Notes: generated from the letters alone by a model not told the origin. A stretch of DNA of 17,209 bases from Oscillospiraceae bacterium (GCA_015064425.1 SVSF01000033.1:1-17209), one strand, 5' to 3'. Positions 1 through 7,863 are shown, counted from the stretch's first letter. A program made the numbers and translations.

Positions 1-234
1 ATATATTGCCATACCTGCGGAAACAGAGCCGCCGGGGCTATTGATGTAAAGAGATATATCCTTATCGGGGTCCTGTGCCTCAAGGAAAAGAAGCTGTGCT
101 ACAACAAGGGAAGCGGTAGTGTCGTTTACTTCGTCTGCGAGAAATACAATGCGGTCGTTGAGAAGTCTTGAATATATATCATAAGCCCTCTCACCACGGT
201 TAGTTTGTTCAATGACGGTTGGTACAAGTGCCAT
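1..234 (-). CDS. clpP: ATP-dependent Clp protease proteolytic subunit, partial (N-terminal 78 residues)
   Basis: This is the N-terminal part of ClpP, the serine peptidase that forms a 14-subunit chamber with ClpX/ClpC ATPases and degrades unfolded or tagged cytoplasmic proteins. The visible 78 residues begin [20 protein letters not shown] and contain the family segments [11 protein letters not shown] and [19 protein letters not shown], the latter being the oxyanion-hole region. The catalytic Ser-His-Asp residues lie beyond the left edge, so activity cannot be judged. The ATG at 234 is preceded by an AAGGAGG ribosome binding site. The gene sits directly downstream of tig, the usual Firmicute order, separated by a weak hairpin at 269-298. 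It is broken only by the window edge. The family assignment is secure. Confidence 0.97.
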   Translation of the reverse strand, partial: MALVPTVIEQTNRGERAYDIYSRLLNDRIVFLADEVNDTTASLVVAQLLFLEAQDPDKDISLYINSPGGSVSAGMAIY

Positions 235-268
235 ATTGTTTTCCTCCTTAATAAAAAGTATTTTAGAT

Positions 269-298
269 GAAAACTGCCGCTCTAAAGCGGCAATTTTC
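269..298 (-). terminator. weak intrinsic terminator or attenuator between tig and clpP
   Basis: A 12-base inverted repeat with one mismatch (GAAAATTGCCGC / GCGGCAGTTTTC on the minus strand) has a 6-base loop and lies 18 nt past the tig stop. The 3' arm ends in only four T's, so termination is probably partial and would still allow read-through into clpP. Confidence 0.6.
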
Positions 299-316
299 AT
301 AAGAGTTTTAAAATTA

Positions 317-1813
317 TCATTCAGCCTTAGGTTCAGTGTCTGCCTTGGGAGCGGCGGGCTTTCTTGTCCTCTTGGGCTTTTCTGCCGGAGCTTCCTCGGT
401 CTTTTCAGCCTCTGCCTTGGGAGCAGCCTTTGCTGATGTTGTCTTCTTTGCAGTTGTTGACTTAGTTGTGGTAGATTTAGCTGTAGTTGATTTAGTTGTT
501 GTAGACTTCTTTGCAGGCTTTGCCTCGGGAGCCTTATCTGTTACAACAGCCTTTTCTTTAACAAGATCAACAGCCTTCTTTACCTTCATATCAGCTGCAA
601 TCATATCCTCGGGAATATTTTCCTTTGCCTGCTCAGCTGTTACGCCGTAAGCCTTAGCAATATTTTCATACTCCTCATTGATATCAGCATCGGATGCAAC
701 GATTCCTTCAAGCTCTGCGATCTTCTCAAGAGCAAGGCGAGTCTTAACCTGCTTTTCAGCCTGGGGACGCATCTGCTCGCGAAGATTATCGAGAGTCATG
801 CCTGTATACTTGAAGTAGGTACCAAGGTCAAGGCCCTGCATTCTGAGTCTGGAGTCGTAATCACGAACAAAGTTCTCGGTCTCAGCCTCGAACATGCACT
901 CGGGAATATCAGCCTCGAGCTTTTCGATAAGAGCCGCAATGATCTGCTCCTCAACCTCTGCATCAGCAGTTCTGTTGTGTCTCTCCTCGATTTTTGCCTT
1001 AACATCAGCCTTATATTCAGCAAACGTATCAAATTCGGAAACGTCCTTTGCAAATTCGTCGTCAAGAGCAGGGAGCTCTTCCTTTTCAAGCTTATGAAGA
1101 ACACACTTGAAAACAGCGTCCTTATCAGCAAGCTCCTTTGCGTGGTAATCAGCAGGGAACTTAACGTTAACATCAAAGCTATCGCCTACATTCTTACCAA
1201 CGATCTGCTCCTCAAATCCGGGGATAAACTGGCCGGAACCGAGCTTAAGGCTATGTCCTTCAGCCTTACCGCCGTCGAACTGCTTATCGTCAACGTAACC
1301 GTCAAAATCAATAACTGCAACGTCACCCATTTCAGCCGCACGATCGGTAACTTCGATCTCTCTTGCATTTCTTTCCTGAACCGTCTTAATCTCACGGTCA
1401 ACTTCCTCGTCGCTAACGGGAGCAAGAGTCTTTGTTACTTCGATTCCGAAGTAATCCTTAATGCTTACGTCAGGCTTTGTATAAACAACAGCCTTCATTA
1501 CAACACCGTTGTCATCTATAGAAACGATATCGAATTCGGGATTTCCAACTATTTCAAGCTCGGAAGCCTTAGCAGCATCCTCATATGCAGCAGGGAGAAG
1601 ATCATTTATAGCATCCTCATAAAAAACACCCTTGCCGTACATCTTTTCGATGATAGCCTTAGGAGCCTTGCCCTTACGGAAGCCGGGAACGTTGATATTC
1701 TTAACGCTCTTGCGATAAACCTTCATAACTGCATCGTCGAAGGTTTCTTTGTCGATCGAGAATTCTATCTCATACTTATTCTTCTCGACCATTTCCTTTT
1801 TTGTTAAACTCAT
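317..1813 (-). CDS. tig: trigger factor (ribosome-associated peptidyl-prolyl isomerase chaperone) with extended basic tail
   Basis: Trigger factor binds the ribosome near the exit tunnel and shields nascent chains. The ribosome-binding signature GFRKGKAP is at residues 44-51, an FKBP-type PPIase domain spans about 163-245 (including [15 protein letters not shown]), and the helical chaperone domain fills about 250-425. A TTG four codons upstream (1825) is also in frame, but it overlaps the GGAGG site at 1819-1823, so the ATG at 1813 is the start and the protein has 498 residues. Family members are usually about 430 long. The excess is a tail (about 428-498) rich in Lys, Thr, Ala and Pro, with a repeated [10 protein letters not shown] unit followed by an acidic and basic Ala/Pro stretch. 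The gene has its own promoter at 1859-1887 and precedes clpP. Family assignment is secure; the role of the tail is unknown. Confidence 0.97.
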   Translation of the reverse strand: MSLTKKEMVEKNKYEIEFSIDKETFDDAVMKVYRKSVKNINVPGFRKGKAPKAIIEKMYGKGVFYEDAINDLLPAAYEDAAKASELEIVGNPEFDIVSIDDNGVVMKAVVYTKPDVSIKDYFGIEVTKTLAPVSDEEVDREIKTVQERNAREIEVTDRAAEMGDVAVIDFDGYVDDKQFDGGKAEGHSLKLGSGQFIPGFEEQIVGKNVGDSFDVNVKFPADYHAKELADKDAVFKCVLHKLEKEELPALDDEFAKDVSEFDTFAEYKADVKAKIEERHNRTADAEVEEQIIAALIEKLEADIPECMFEAETENFVRDYDSRLRMQGLDLGTYFKYTGMTLDNLREQMRPQAEKQVKTRLALEKIAELEGIVASDADINEEYENIAKAYGVTAEQAKENIPEDMIAADMKVKKAVDLVKEKAVVTDKAPEAKPAKKSTTTKSTTAKSTTTKSTTAKKTTSAKAAPKAEAEKTEEAPAEKPKRTRKPAAPKADTEPKAE

Positions 1814-1818
1814 TTTGT

Positions 1819-1823
1819 CCTCC
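1819..1823 (-). promoter_or_regulatory. ribosome binding site that fixes the tig start
   Basis: GGAGG lies 5 nt before the ATG at 1813. Because an in-frame TTG at 1825 overlaps this site, the longer reading is ruled out. Confidence 0.85.
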
Positions 1824-1858
1824 AAATGATAAAAATGGTATTATTTTCATACCTATTT

Positions 1859-1887
1859 ATTTTATCTATTTTAAGCCGAAAAGTCAA
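1859..1887 (-). promoter_or_regulatory. sigma-A promoter of tig
   Basis: The minus strand has TTGACT, a 17-base spacer and TAAAAT, each box five of six to consensus. The -10 box lies about 45 nt before the tig ATG, which predicts a short leader. The -35 box lies in the loop of a small inverted repeat (GCCGAAA / TTTCGGC, 1875-1897). Confidence 0.85.
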
Positions 1888-1916
1888 GGGTTTCGGCGTA
1901 TTTTCTTCAATATTTT

Positions 1917-2654
1917 TTAATATTCGTCGGGGAATATCGGCATAGGAGCAAATTTTAGAAAGTCAGCTGCAACAAGCGTCATTGAAATCCCCTCGAAATC
2001 AGTGGTTCTGTTTGCAAAATATGCTCCGTGAATATGTCCGAAATAGCATTTTTGGATATTATACTTGTGTAGCACATCCACAATTGGTCTACACACAAGA
2101 CCGTTCCATACAGGCGGAAAGTGCAGAAAGACCAAAACAGGAAGTTTCTCTTCTTCCGAAAGCAACGTTTTAGCAGCTTTAATGCTAAGCTCAAGTCTTG
2201 CTGCTTCTCTTGAAACGATTTTATCAAAATCGGTCTCATTTATAACGTTCTGTTGTTTTTCATCGTAGAACCAACCGCGAGTTCCGCAAATGACACAATC
2301 TTCAAGCTTATATGCGTTATTGTGAAGCAGTTTTATGGTAGTAATATCATTATCGGCAAAAAACTTTTCGATTTTTCCTGCAGTCGACCACCAAAAATCA
2401 TGGTTTCCTTTACCGATTATCTTTGTGCCGGGAAGAGAATCAATAAATTTAAGGTCTTCGTATGCTTCTTCAAGCTTCATTGCCCAGGAAATATCACCCG
2501 GAATTATCACAGTATCGTCATCGCAAACCACCGCACTCCAATATTTTTTTATTCTTTCTGCGTGGTTTGCCCAATTTTGTCCAAAAACTTCCATAGGCTT
2601 ATTCGTTTTTTCAGATAACGAGAGATGCAGATCTGCAATTACGTATAAAGACAA
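1917..2654 (-). CDS. calcineurin-like metallophosphoesterase
   Basis: This is a 245-residue cytoplasmic metallophosphoesterase of the calcineurin-like superfamily, which uses two metal ions to hydrolyse phosphoesters. All core motifs are visible: DLH at residues 8-10, GD at 53-54, GNHD at 83-86, the lone His in LHFPP at 178, and GHIH at 206-209. The GNHDFWW and GDISWAMK contexts resemble a stand-alone predicted phosphohydrolase group common in clostridia (recalled as COG1768), but the substrate is unknown. There is no signal peptide or membrane segment. The only workable start is TTG at 2654, with AGAAGG 10 nt upstream; no in-frame ATG lies near. The gene is separated from tig by 103 nt holding the tig promoter, so it is probably transcribed separately. 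I could not find a convincing promoter for it. The superfamily is certain, the function is not. Confidence 0.92.
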   Translation of the reverse strand: MSLYVIADLHLSLSEKTNKPMEVFGQNWANHAERIKKYWSAVVCDDDTVIIPGDISWAMKLEEAYEDLKFIDSLPGTKIIGKGNHDFWWSTAGKIEKFFADNDITTIKLLHNNAYKLEDCVICGTRGWFYDEKQQNVINETDFDKIVSREAARLELSIKAAKTLLSEEEKLPVLVFLHFPPVWNGLVCRPIVDVLHKYNIQKCYFGHIHGAYFANRTTDFEGISMTLVAADFLKFAPMPIFPDEY

Positions 2655-2731
2655 TGCAAAATGACCTTCTTTCGTATAATTTTAGTTGTGGCGGGCAAAA
2701 TATAAACAGCTCAATCGAGCAATTATTTTTT

Positions 2732-2745
2732 ACCGCCACGGCGGT
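2732..2745 (+). repeat. GC-rich inverted repeat in the leader of the DUF1540 gene
   Basis: ACCGCC and GGCGGT flank 2 bases, just before the GGAG site (2751-2754) of the DUF1540 gene. The tight loop would have to open by one or two pairs. It could act on the leader RNA, but nothing else supports a regulatory role. Confidence 0.4.
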
Positions 2746-2761
2746 GGAACGGAGAATCACT

Positions 2762-2947
2762 ATGGAAGATAAGAGAACATGCACATCTGGTGATTGCAAG
2801 CACATCCAGGGCATAAACTGTGACGTAAGCAATTGCTACTACAATGAAAAAGGATGCTACTGCACGGCAAAGCAGATCGCCGTAGGACCTTCCTACGCTA
2901 CCTCCTCTACCGATACAGTATGCGCAACCTTTAAAAAGAAGGACTAA
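2762..2947 (+). CDS. DUF1540 cysteine-rich small protein
   Basis: This 61-residue protein matches the DUF1540 pattern common in spore-forming Firmicutes: CDVSNCYYNEKGCYCTAKQI, then a small-residue stretch and DTVCATF. Seven cysteines are present at residues 7, 12, 20, 25, 32, 34 and 54. The last five fall in the domain, and the N-terminal Cys-x4-Cys pair is extra. The spacing suggests metal binding, but this has not been established for the family as far as I know. The reading frame is open from 2654, but the ATG at 2762 is chosen because GGAG stands 7 nt before it and the domain begins soon after. The gene stands alone, divergent from the metallophosphoesterase, and ends in a strong terminator that overlaps the end of thrC. 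Confidence 0.9.
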   Translation: MEDKRTCTSGDCKHIQGINCDVSNCYYNEKGCYCTAKQIAVGPSYATSSTDTVCATFKKKD

Positions 2948-2957
2948 CTTCAGTCGG

Positions 2958-2987
2958 GCAGGGCGGTTTTCGCCCTGCTTTTATTTT
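2958..2987 (+). terminator. intrinsic terminator of the DUF1540 gene
   Basis: A perfect 8-bp stem GCAGGGCG / CGCCCTGC with a 5-base loop is followed by TTTTATTTT. The T-run contains the thrC stop codon of the opposite strand. Read from the minus side the hairpin has no T-tract, so it may stop thrC transcripts poorly. Confidence 0.9.
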
Positions 2988-4462
2988 GCAAACTCAAGAA
3001 CTTCCTTTGCCATATCGTCAGGATCGATGATCTTATCAAAGCGCACCTTTCTTGTGGCAATACCCTTAAGAGGATAAGCTATATCTGTCTTTGAATATTT
3101 GCTGAGAGCTTCAAGAGCATCGAGCGGATCCTCAGGTGATGTCTTGCCAAGCGCTGTGTAAACGTCTGCAGCAAACTTATAGGGACTTGCTGTTGAGTCT
3201 ACTACCGTTACCTTTGAATCACCGTTTTCTGCGCAGTATCTTTCTGCCGCAGATATACCCACCGCTGTATGAGTATCACAAAGATAGCCGTATTTATCAA
3301 AGGATTCCTTTATAGTCTTGGCAGTCTCTTCCTCGTCGGCATAATAGCCAGCAAAGAGAGTATCTATTTTTGCCTTAACGTCTGCAGAAACGGTATATTT
3401 TCCGTTTTCTGCAAGCTCTTTCATATATCCTGCAGTCTCGTCTGCACCTGCACAGAAATAGAGAAGACGTTCAAGATTGCTGGATATTAGAATATCCATC
3501 GAGGGAGACATAGTAAGGTGGAATTTACGGTTTCTGTCATACGTTCCGGTTTTAAGGAAATCGGTAAGAACGTTATTCATGTTAGAAGCACAGATAAGAC
3601 GTGCAATCGGAAGTCCCATAAGCTTTGCAAGGTATGCTGCAAAGATATTTCCAAAATTACCTGTAGGAACGCAGAAATTGATCTCATCTCCAAGTTTTAT
3701 CTTGCCTTCGTTTACAAGATCGCAATATGCGGATACATAATAAACTATCTGAGGAACGAGACGTCCCCAGTTGATAGAGTTAGCACTTGAGAAAAAATAT
3801 CCATTTGTATCAAGAGCCTTTGACATATCCTCATCGGCAAAGAGCTTCTTTACATTGCTCTGAGCATCGTCAAAGTTTCCGTTTATAGCACAAACGTTCA
3901 CGTTTGCGCCTTCCTGTGTTGCCATCTGAAGCTTCTGAACACGGCTTACACCACCCGTAGGATAGAATACCATTATCTTAATTCTGTCAATGTCCTTATA
4001 TCCCTCAAGAGCCGCTTTTCCTGTATCTCCGGAAGTAGCAACGAGAATAAGTGCCGTTCTTTCTTCACCAGTTTTAACAAGTGCACGTGAAAGAAGACGA
4101 GGCATTATCTGGAGAGCCATATCCTTGAATGCGGCTGTAGGGCCATGCCAAAGCTCAAGTGAGTAAATATTATCGTGTATATTCTTTACAGGTGCTGCTC
4201 CACCGACAAATGATTTTTCTGAATACGCCTCTTTGCAATCAGCAAGAAGCTCCTCATATGTATAGTCGGTAAGATAACGAGAAAGAATATTTGCCGCTCT
4301 TTCGGGATATGAAAGAGGGCAGAGCACCTTTATATCCTCCTCTGTTAAAGCGGGGATGCTTTCGGGGACAAAAAGTCCGCCGTCAGATGCCAAGCCTTGC
4401 TTTATAGCCTGTGCGGAATCGTATTTCTTTGCGCTTGCGTCTCTTGTACTTTGATACTTCAT
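2981..4462 (-). CDS. thrC: threonine synthase
   Basis: This PLP enzyme converts O-phospho-L-homoserine to L-threonine, the last step of threonine synthesis. The 493-residue length fits the long E. coli/clostridial type. The N-terminal Thr-synthase domain is clear (YQSTRDASAKKYDS and DGGLFVPE, residues 3-34). The PLP lysine is K113 in HGPTAAFKDMALQ, and the phosphate-binding loop is in ATSGDTGKAALEGY (142-155). The PTGGVSRVQKLQM segment (169-180) and GNFGN motif are also present. The ATG at 4462 has GAGAGG 8 nt upstream. It is the last of seven same-strand genes, 22 nt after the M19 dipeptidase. No homoserine dehydrogenase or GHMP-type homoserine kinase lies in the window; the operon's first gene may supply the kinase (see findings). 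Confidence 0.96.
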   Translation of the reverse strand: MKYQSTRDASAKKYDSAQAIKQGLASDGGLFVPESIPALTEEDIKVLCPLSYPERAANILSRYLTDYTYEELLADCKEAYSEKSFVGGAAPVKNIHDNIYSLELWHGPTAAFKDMALQIMPRLLSRALVKTGEERTALILVATSGDTGKAALEGYKDIDRIKIMVFYPTGGVSRVQKLQMATQEGANVNVCAINGNFDDAQSNVKKLFADEDMSKALDTNGYFFSSANSINWGRLVPQIVYYVSAYCDLVNEGKIKLGDEINFCVPTGNFGNIFAAYLAKLMGLPIARLICASNMNNVLTDFLKTGTYDRNRKFHLTMSPSMDILISSNLERLLYFCAGADETAGYMKELAENGKYTVSADVKAKIDTLFAGYYADEEETAKTIKESFDKYGYLCDTHTAVGISAAERYCAENGDSKVTVVDSTASPYKFAADVYTALGKTSPEDPLDALEALSKYSKTDIAYPLKGIATRKVRFDKIIDPDDMAKEVLEFAK

Positions 4463-4484
4463 TTTAGTTGCCTCTCATTTTATT

Positions 4485-5372
4485 TTAGAAATTATTTTTT
4501 ACAAAATTATAAGCATTTTCCCAGGTGATCTTATCCGAAAGATCTTTGCCGAATTCTGTACTTACTATTTCATACAGATGCGGTATGCTTTCGATTCCCG
4601 AAATACCATCCGGCAGGGGAGCTCCGTCCATATCGGCGCCAAGGCAGAGCATACGCTCTCCACCAATGTTGAGATAACGGTCTATATGTCGGAGTATATC
4701 GTCAATATCGCATTTATCATCAGATGTTAAATGGTATCGACAAAGACTAAGACCTACTATACCTCCAAGTTCTTTTATGACCTTAAATTGATCGTCTCTC
4801 AGATTTCTCGGATGATCGTAAACTCCAAAAGAACAGGAATGTGATGCTATTACAGGTTTTCCGTGTGAGAGCGCTATATCGAATATCTCTTTTGCGCTCA
4901 TTTCCGAGGAATGCGATACATCCGGTACTATTCCCATTTCAAAGCAATGTTTTATAACATCTTTCCCGAACTCCGTAAGCCCGGCATCGGTATCAAACGA
5001 ACCACCGATGCAGGTTTCTCCGCTCCACATCGGAATAAGAAATCTGACTCCGAGATCATAGAGAACATTAAGTCTTTCAATCTTTCCCGAAAGAAGTCTC
5101 GCATCCTCAACAGACAAATAAAATCCGTTTTGGGGAGCGCATTTTCCTGTATTTATGTCCACCTCTTTTAAAAGATTAGCTTGTATCTTCAGAAAATCGA
5201 AAAAGCAGGTCTCATCGTCCTTTTTATTATCACAGCAAATAGCCATAACCTGAACGTATGTTTCGATATCTCTAGCACGCTCGAGTGAAATATGCAGATC
5301 ATTATCCTGAAGATGTTTATTCTGCTTATACAGTTCATATCCGGTATCACAGTGAAGATCAAAAAGTCTCAA
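4485..5372 (-). CDS. M19 (renal dipeptidase) family zinc dipeptidase
   Basis: This 295-residue protein belongs to peptidase family M19, binuclear zinc enzymes that cleave dipeptides including some with D-residues. Metal-ligand positions are recognisable: H7 and D9 in DLHCDT, E89 in LSVED, H154 in DVSHSS and H178 in ASHSC. The HPRNLRDDQ segment (187-195) and LGADMDG (244-250) match substrate-binding and catalytic regions. There is no signal peptide, so it is cytoplasmic, as is usual for bacterial members. The start is TTG at 5372, with AGGAGG about 8 nt upstream. It overlaps the yraN stop as TTGA, which implies translational coupling. It sits between yraN and thrC in the same operon. The natural substrate is unknown; recycling of peptides or cell-wall fragments is possible. 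Confidence 0.92.
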   Translation of the reverse strand: MRLFDLHCDTGYELYKQNKHLQDNDLHISLERARDIETYVQVMAICCDNKKDDETCFFDFLKIQANLLKEVDINTGKCAPQNGFYLSVEDARLLSGKIERLNVLYDLGVRFLIPMWSGETCIGGSFDTDAGLTEFGKDVIKHCFEMGIVPDVSHSSEMSAKEIFDIALSHGKPVIASHSCSFGVYDHPRNLRDDQFKVIKELGGIVGLSLCRYHLTSDDKCDIDDILRHIDRYLNIGGERMLCLGADMDGAPLPDGISGIESIPHLYEIVSTEFGKDLSDKITWENAYNFVKNNF

Positions 5373-5761
5373 CGCCTTCCTCCTCCGGCGCCGAATGCGC
5401 CTCTTATGTAGTTAAGCTTTGAAAATTTGCCATCCCTTGTCAAATACACCTCTACAACGTCCATCCGAGGTTGCTTTTCTTCCGGATTTCCGTTGATTTT
5501 AAGATAATGAAGTGCAGCCTTAAGGAGATGTCTTTGCTTTTCCTTGTTAACGGCACTTTTTGCACTGCCGTATTTTTGGAGAGCAGGGCTGATAGTCCTT
5601 GTTTTAACCTCTGAAAAGACGATACTGCTTTTGTTTTCCGCAATAATATCTATCTCATCGTGGCCCGCTCTGAAATTCCGGAAGATTATATTAAAACCGT
5701 TTGCTTTGTAAAATTCTACAGCTATGTCTTCACCAAGCCGTCCGTTTTCGTGACTTATCAT
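5369..5761 (-). CDS. yraN: YraN/UPF0102 family putative endonuclease
   Basis: This 130-residue protein has the PD-(D/E)xK nuclease-like core of the UPF0102 family: GRLGEDIA at residues 7-14, GHDEIDIIAE at 33-42 and FSEVKTR at 49-55, with E11, D38, E51 and K53 as the likely metal and catalytic set. Family members are about 120 residues and typically sit beside rnhB. Its biological role is not well settled. The C-terminus ends in an unusual GAFGAGGGRR. The ATG at 5761 overlaps the rnhB stop codon (ATGA), and its own stop overlaps the dipeptidase start, so three genes are linked by 4-nt overlaps. Family assignment is confident; the biochemical role is inferred from the motif. Confidence 0.93.
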   Translation of the reverse strand: MISHENGRLGEDIAVEFYKANGFNIIFRNFRAGHDEIDIIAENKSSIVFSEVKTRTISPALQKYGSAKSAVNKEKQRHLLKAALHYLKINGNPEEKQPRMDVVEVYLTRDGKFSKLNYIRGAFGAGGGRR

Positions 5762-6363
5762 TGTTTTTCGTCCAGAAATCTTATGAATTTCTCTCTATGT
5801 ATCGGTGACGGCCCATATTCAAATAATGCGCTTATATGATCTTTGGTTCCATAGCCTTTATTTTTGGCGATTTTGTACTGCGGATACTCCGCATCAAGTT
5901 CAATACATATCCTATCTCTTGCTACCTTAGCAAGGACTGATGCCGCAGCAATACTCATAGAAGTCGCATCGCCCTTTATGATTGGAGCAGAATCGATATC
6001 GAATCCTCGATTTATATTTCCGTCGATAAGAGCAAAATCTGCTTTTACAGAAAGACCTTCAATAGCTCTTCTCATTGCTAAAAGATCTGCTTCAAGAATA
6101 TTGAGCTTATTTATCTCCTCAACAGAAGCGGAGGCTATGCAGTACGCTATCGCCTTTTCTTTTATTATGTCAAACAACTTTTCGCGTTTCTTCTCGATGA
6201 GCTTTTTGGAATCATTTAGACCCTCTATTTCGAGTCCCTCCGGCAAAACGCAGGCAGCGGCAAAAACAGGACCGCAAAGTGGCCCTCTGCCTGCCTCGTC
6301 AACACCGCAGATCACTTTATATCCTTTTGATGCATATTCTTTTTCAAGTGAATAGTCCGGCAT
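5758..6363 (-). CDS. rnhB: ribonuclease HII
   Basis: RNase HII cleaves the RNA strand of RNA-DNA hybrids and removes single ribonucleotides misincorporated into DNA. At 201 residues it is of normal length. The four acidic catalytic residues are visible: D22 and E23 in GVDEAGRGPLCGP, D114 in LIDGN and D132 in IKGDATSMSIAAASVLAKV. The C-terminal GYGTKDH (170-176) and GPSPIHR (184-190) motifs are intact. The ATG at 6363 follows AGAGG with 8 nt spacing. The gene is 12 nt after ylqF and overlaps yraN by 4 nt, as in many Firmicutes. Nothing suggests loss of function. Confidence 0.97.
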   Translation of the reverse strand: MPDYSLEKEYASKGYKVICGVDEAGRGPLCGPVFAAACVLPEGLEIEGLNDSKKLIEKKREKLFDIIKEKAIAYCIASASVEEINKLNILEADLLAMRRAIEGLSVKADFALIDGNINRGFDIDSAPIIKGDATSMSIAAASVLAKVARDRICIELDAEYPQYKIAKNKGYGTKDHISALFEYGPSPIHREKFIRFLDEKQ

Positions 6364-6375
6364 AAAAGCACCTCT

Positions 6376-7245
6376 TTATTCGTTGACCTTATCTAAAGTT
6401 ATTCTTCCGAGCTTTCCCGAGCGGAATTCATCGAGAAGCATATTAGCTGTACGTTCCTCGTTTATCTCTCCGCCCGAAACGAGAAAACCTCTCTTTTTTC
6501 CGATTAATCTGAATAATTCATAATCATCATAATCGGTATACTGCTCCATATCACCAAGCTTATATCTCTCAGAGAGCAGGGAAGGATAAAGCGTGCGAAG
6601 TCTTGAAACGAGAGCAAGTGCGATAGCCTCTATTTCAAGAATCGTATCCTTTATAGCACCGGTTATTGCAAGATTTTCGCCAACCGTTCTGTCATCAAAC
6701 TTCGGCCAGAGAACTCCAGGCATATCAAGAAGATCTATACCGAGAGTTGTGGGGACCCACTGCTTGTCAACTGTAACACCGGGGCGGTTTTCAACCTTCG
6801 CCTTCTTATTACCGCTTATCTTGTTTATAAGAGAAGACTTACCCACGTTAGGGATACCAACCACCATTGCACGAAGCTTTCTCCCGCTCATACCCTTATC
6901 TTCAAAACGCTTAAGCTTTTCGCTCATAAGAGTTTTGACAAGGGAAGGGATTTTGTTCATTCCTTCTCCTGTTATGCAATCAGTAGCAATACAGATTCTG
7001 CTTCCTGCGGTATATCTTTTTACGAATATGGCAGTTTTCTCCGAATCAGCGAGTGAAGCCTTATTAAGCAAAGTTATCATAGGCTTTGACTCGATTATCT
7101 TCATTATCTCCGGGTTATGAGAGCTATACGGTATTCTTGCATCAAGTATCTCGATAACAACGTCTACCTGCTTTAAATGCTCTGTGATCATGCGGCGAGT
7201 TTTCGCCATATGTCCCGGAAACCACTGTATAATTTCTGTTGGCAT
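6376..7245 (-). CDS. ylqF: ribosome biogenesis GTPase YlqF/RbgA
   Basis: YlqF (RbgA) is a circularly permuted GTPase needed for late assembly of the 50S subunit. The N-terminal IQWFPGHMAK (6-15) and DARIPYSSHNPE (35-46) are typical of the family. The permuted motif order is visible: G4 region LLNKASLAD (59-67), then G1 GIPNVGKSS (130-138), the RPGVT segment (155-159) and G3 DMPG (174-177). The G4 motif reads NKAS, where NKxD is the consensus, so the guanine-recognising Asp is replaced by Ser. The C-terminal YlqF domain is present and the length of 289 is normal. The ATG at 7245 has AAAGGAAG upstream. It lies 13 nt after lepB and 12 nt before rnhB. Confidence 0.96.
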   Translation of the reverse strand: MPTEIIQWFPGHMAKTRRMITEHLKQVDVVIEILDARIPYSSHNPEIMKIIESKPMITLLNKASLADSEKTAIFVKRYTAGSRICIATDCITGEGMNKIPSLVKTLMSEKLKRFEDKGMSGRKLRAMVVGIPNVGKSSLINKISGNKKAKVENRPGVTVDKQWVPTTLGIDLLDMPGVLWPKFDDRTVGENLAITGAIKDTILEIEAIALALVSRLRTLYPSLLSERYKLGDMEQYTDYDDYELFRLIGKKRGFLVSGGEINEERTANMLLDEFRSGKLGRITLDKVNE

Positions 7246-7258
7246 TTTTCAGCTTCCT

Positions 7259-7852
7259 TTAATCAAGATTTCCGAATTTATTGAACGGTGTTATGCGAAG
7301 TAAAGCCTTTCCGATAACTCTACGTTCGTCCACAAGTCCTATAATACGTGAGCGGCTGTCTTTAGAGCCGTTTCTGTTATCTCCCATAACGAATAAATAC
7401 CCCTCAGGCACTTCTATAGGGAAGCTCCAATCAGACTTTACGATCGCCTTTCCGCCTTCAAGGAACATATATTCCGATTCATCAAGCACAGTTACAGCAC
7501 CGTCGGTATCGGTAACGGTTACGGTCCATGTGTCAAAATCAATATCTATCTTCTGACCACCGGTTGCGATAACTCTCTTTACGATGGGCTCATTAAGACC
7601 CATCTTATTTTCAGGAGCCGTCTGATGGAAAACTATTATGTCACCGTACTCGGGAGTGTAATTTATATTGGAAACGACAAGCATTTGACCATCAGCAAGA
7701 GTTGTGTCCATAGAACCTCCCGAAACACGACAGAGACGGAAAACGAAAGAGTAAAGAAGCAGCACTACACACGCAGCAATAACTAATATTTCAAAAACAT
7801 CATAAAGCTCTTTAGCAAGAGACGTCTGCTCTTTATTATCGTTTTTCTGCAT
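7259..7852 (-). CDS. lepB: signal peptidase I
   Basis: Type I signal peptidase removes signal peptides from exported proteins on the outer face of the membrane. It has 197 residues with a single N-terminal membrane segment at about 20-40 and the catalytic domain outside. The Ser/Lys pair is S47 in SGGSMDTTL and K92 in VKRVIATGG. The box E signature GDNRNGSKDSR is at 157-167. This single-span architecture is the Gram-positive SipS type. The ATG at 7852 has AAGGAG upstream, close to the stop of the preceding apgM-like gene (11-nt gap), and the gene is followed 13 nt later by ylqF. In many Firmicutes rplS precedes lepB; here that place is taken by the apgM-like gene. Confidence 0.96.
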   Translation of the reverse strand: MQKNDNKEQTSLAKELYDVFEILVIAACVVLLLYSFVFRLCRVSGGSMDTTLADGQMLVVSNINYTPEYGDIIVFHQTAPENKMGLNEPIVKRVIATGGQKIDIDFDTWTVTVTDTDGAVTVLDESEYMFLEGGKAIVKSDWSFPIEVPEGYLFVMGDNRNGSKDSRSRIIGLVDERRVIGKALLRITPFNKFGNLD

Positions 7853-7863
7853 AAGCTTTCTCC

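Noticed and set aside
440..515. Apparent tandem repeat that might suggest a CRISPR or minisatellite
   Set aside because: The units are about 15 bases with no spacers and are in frame in the tig tail, so it is a coding repeat.
977..1807. 276-codon open frame on the plus strand opposite tig
   Set aside because: It lies wholly antisense to a confident trigger factor gene, shows no recognisable family and no clear ribosome site; a by-product of codon bias.
2675..2680. TATAAT between the phosphoesterase and DUF1540 genes
   Set aside because: No acceptable -35 box lies 16-18 bases upstream on the plus strand, so I do not call a promoter.
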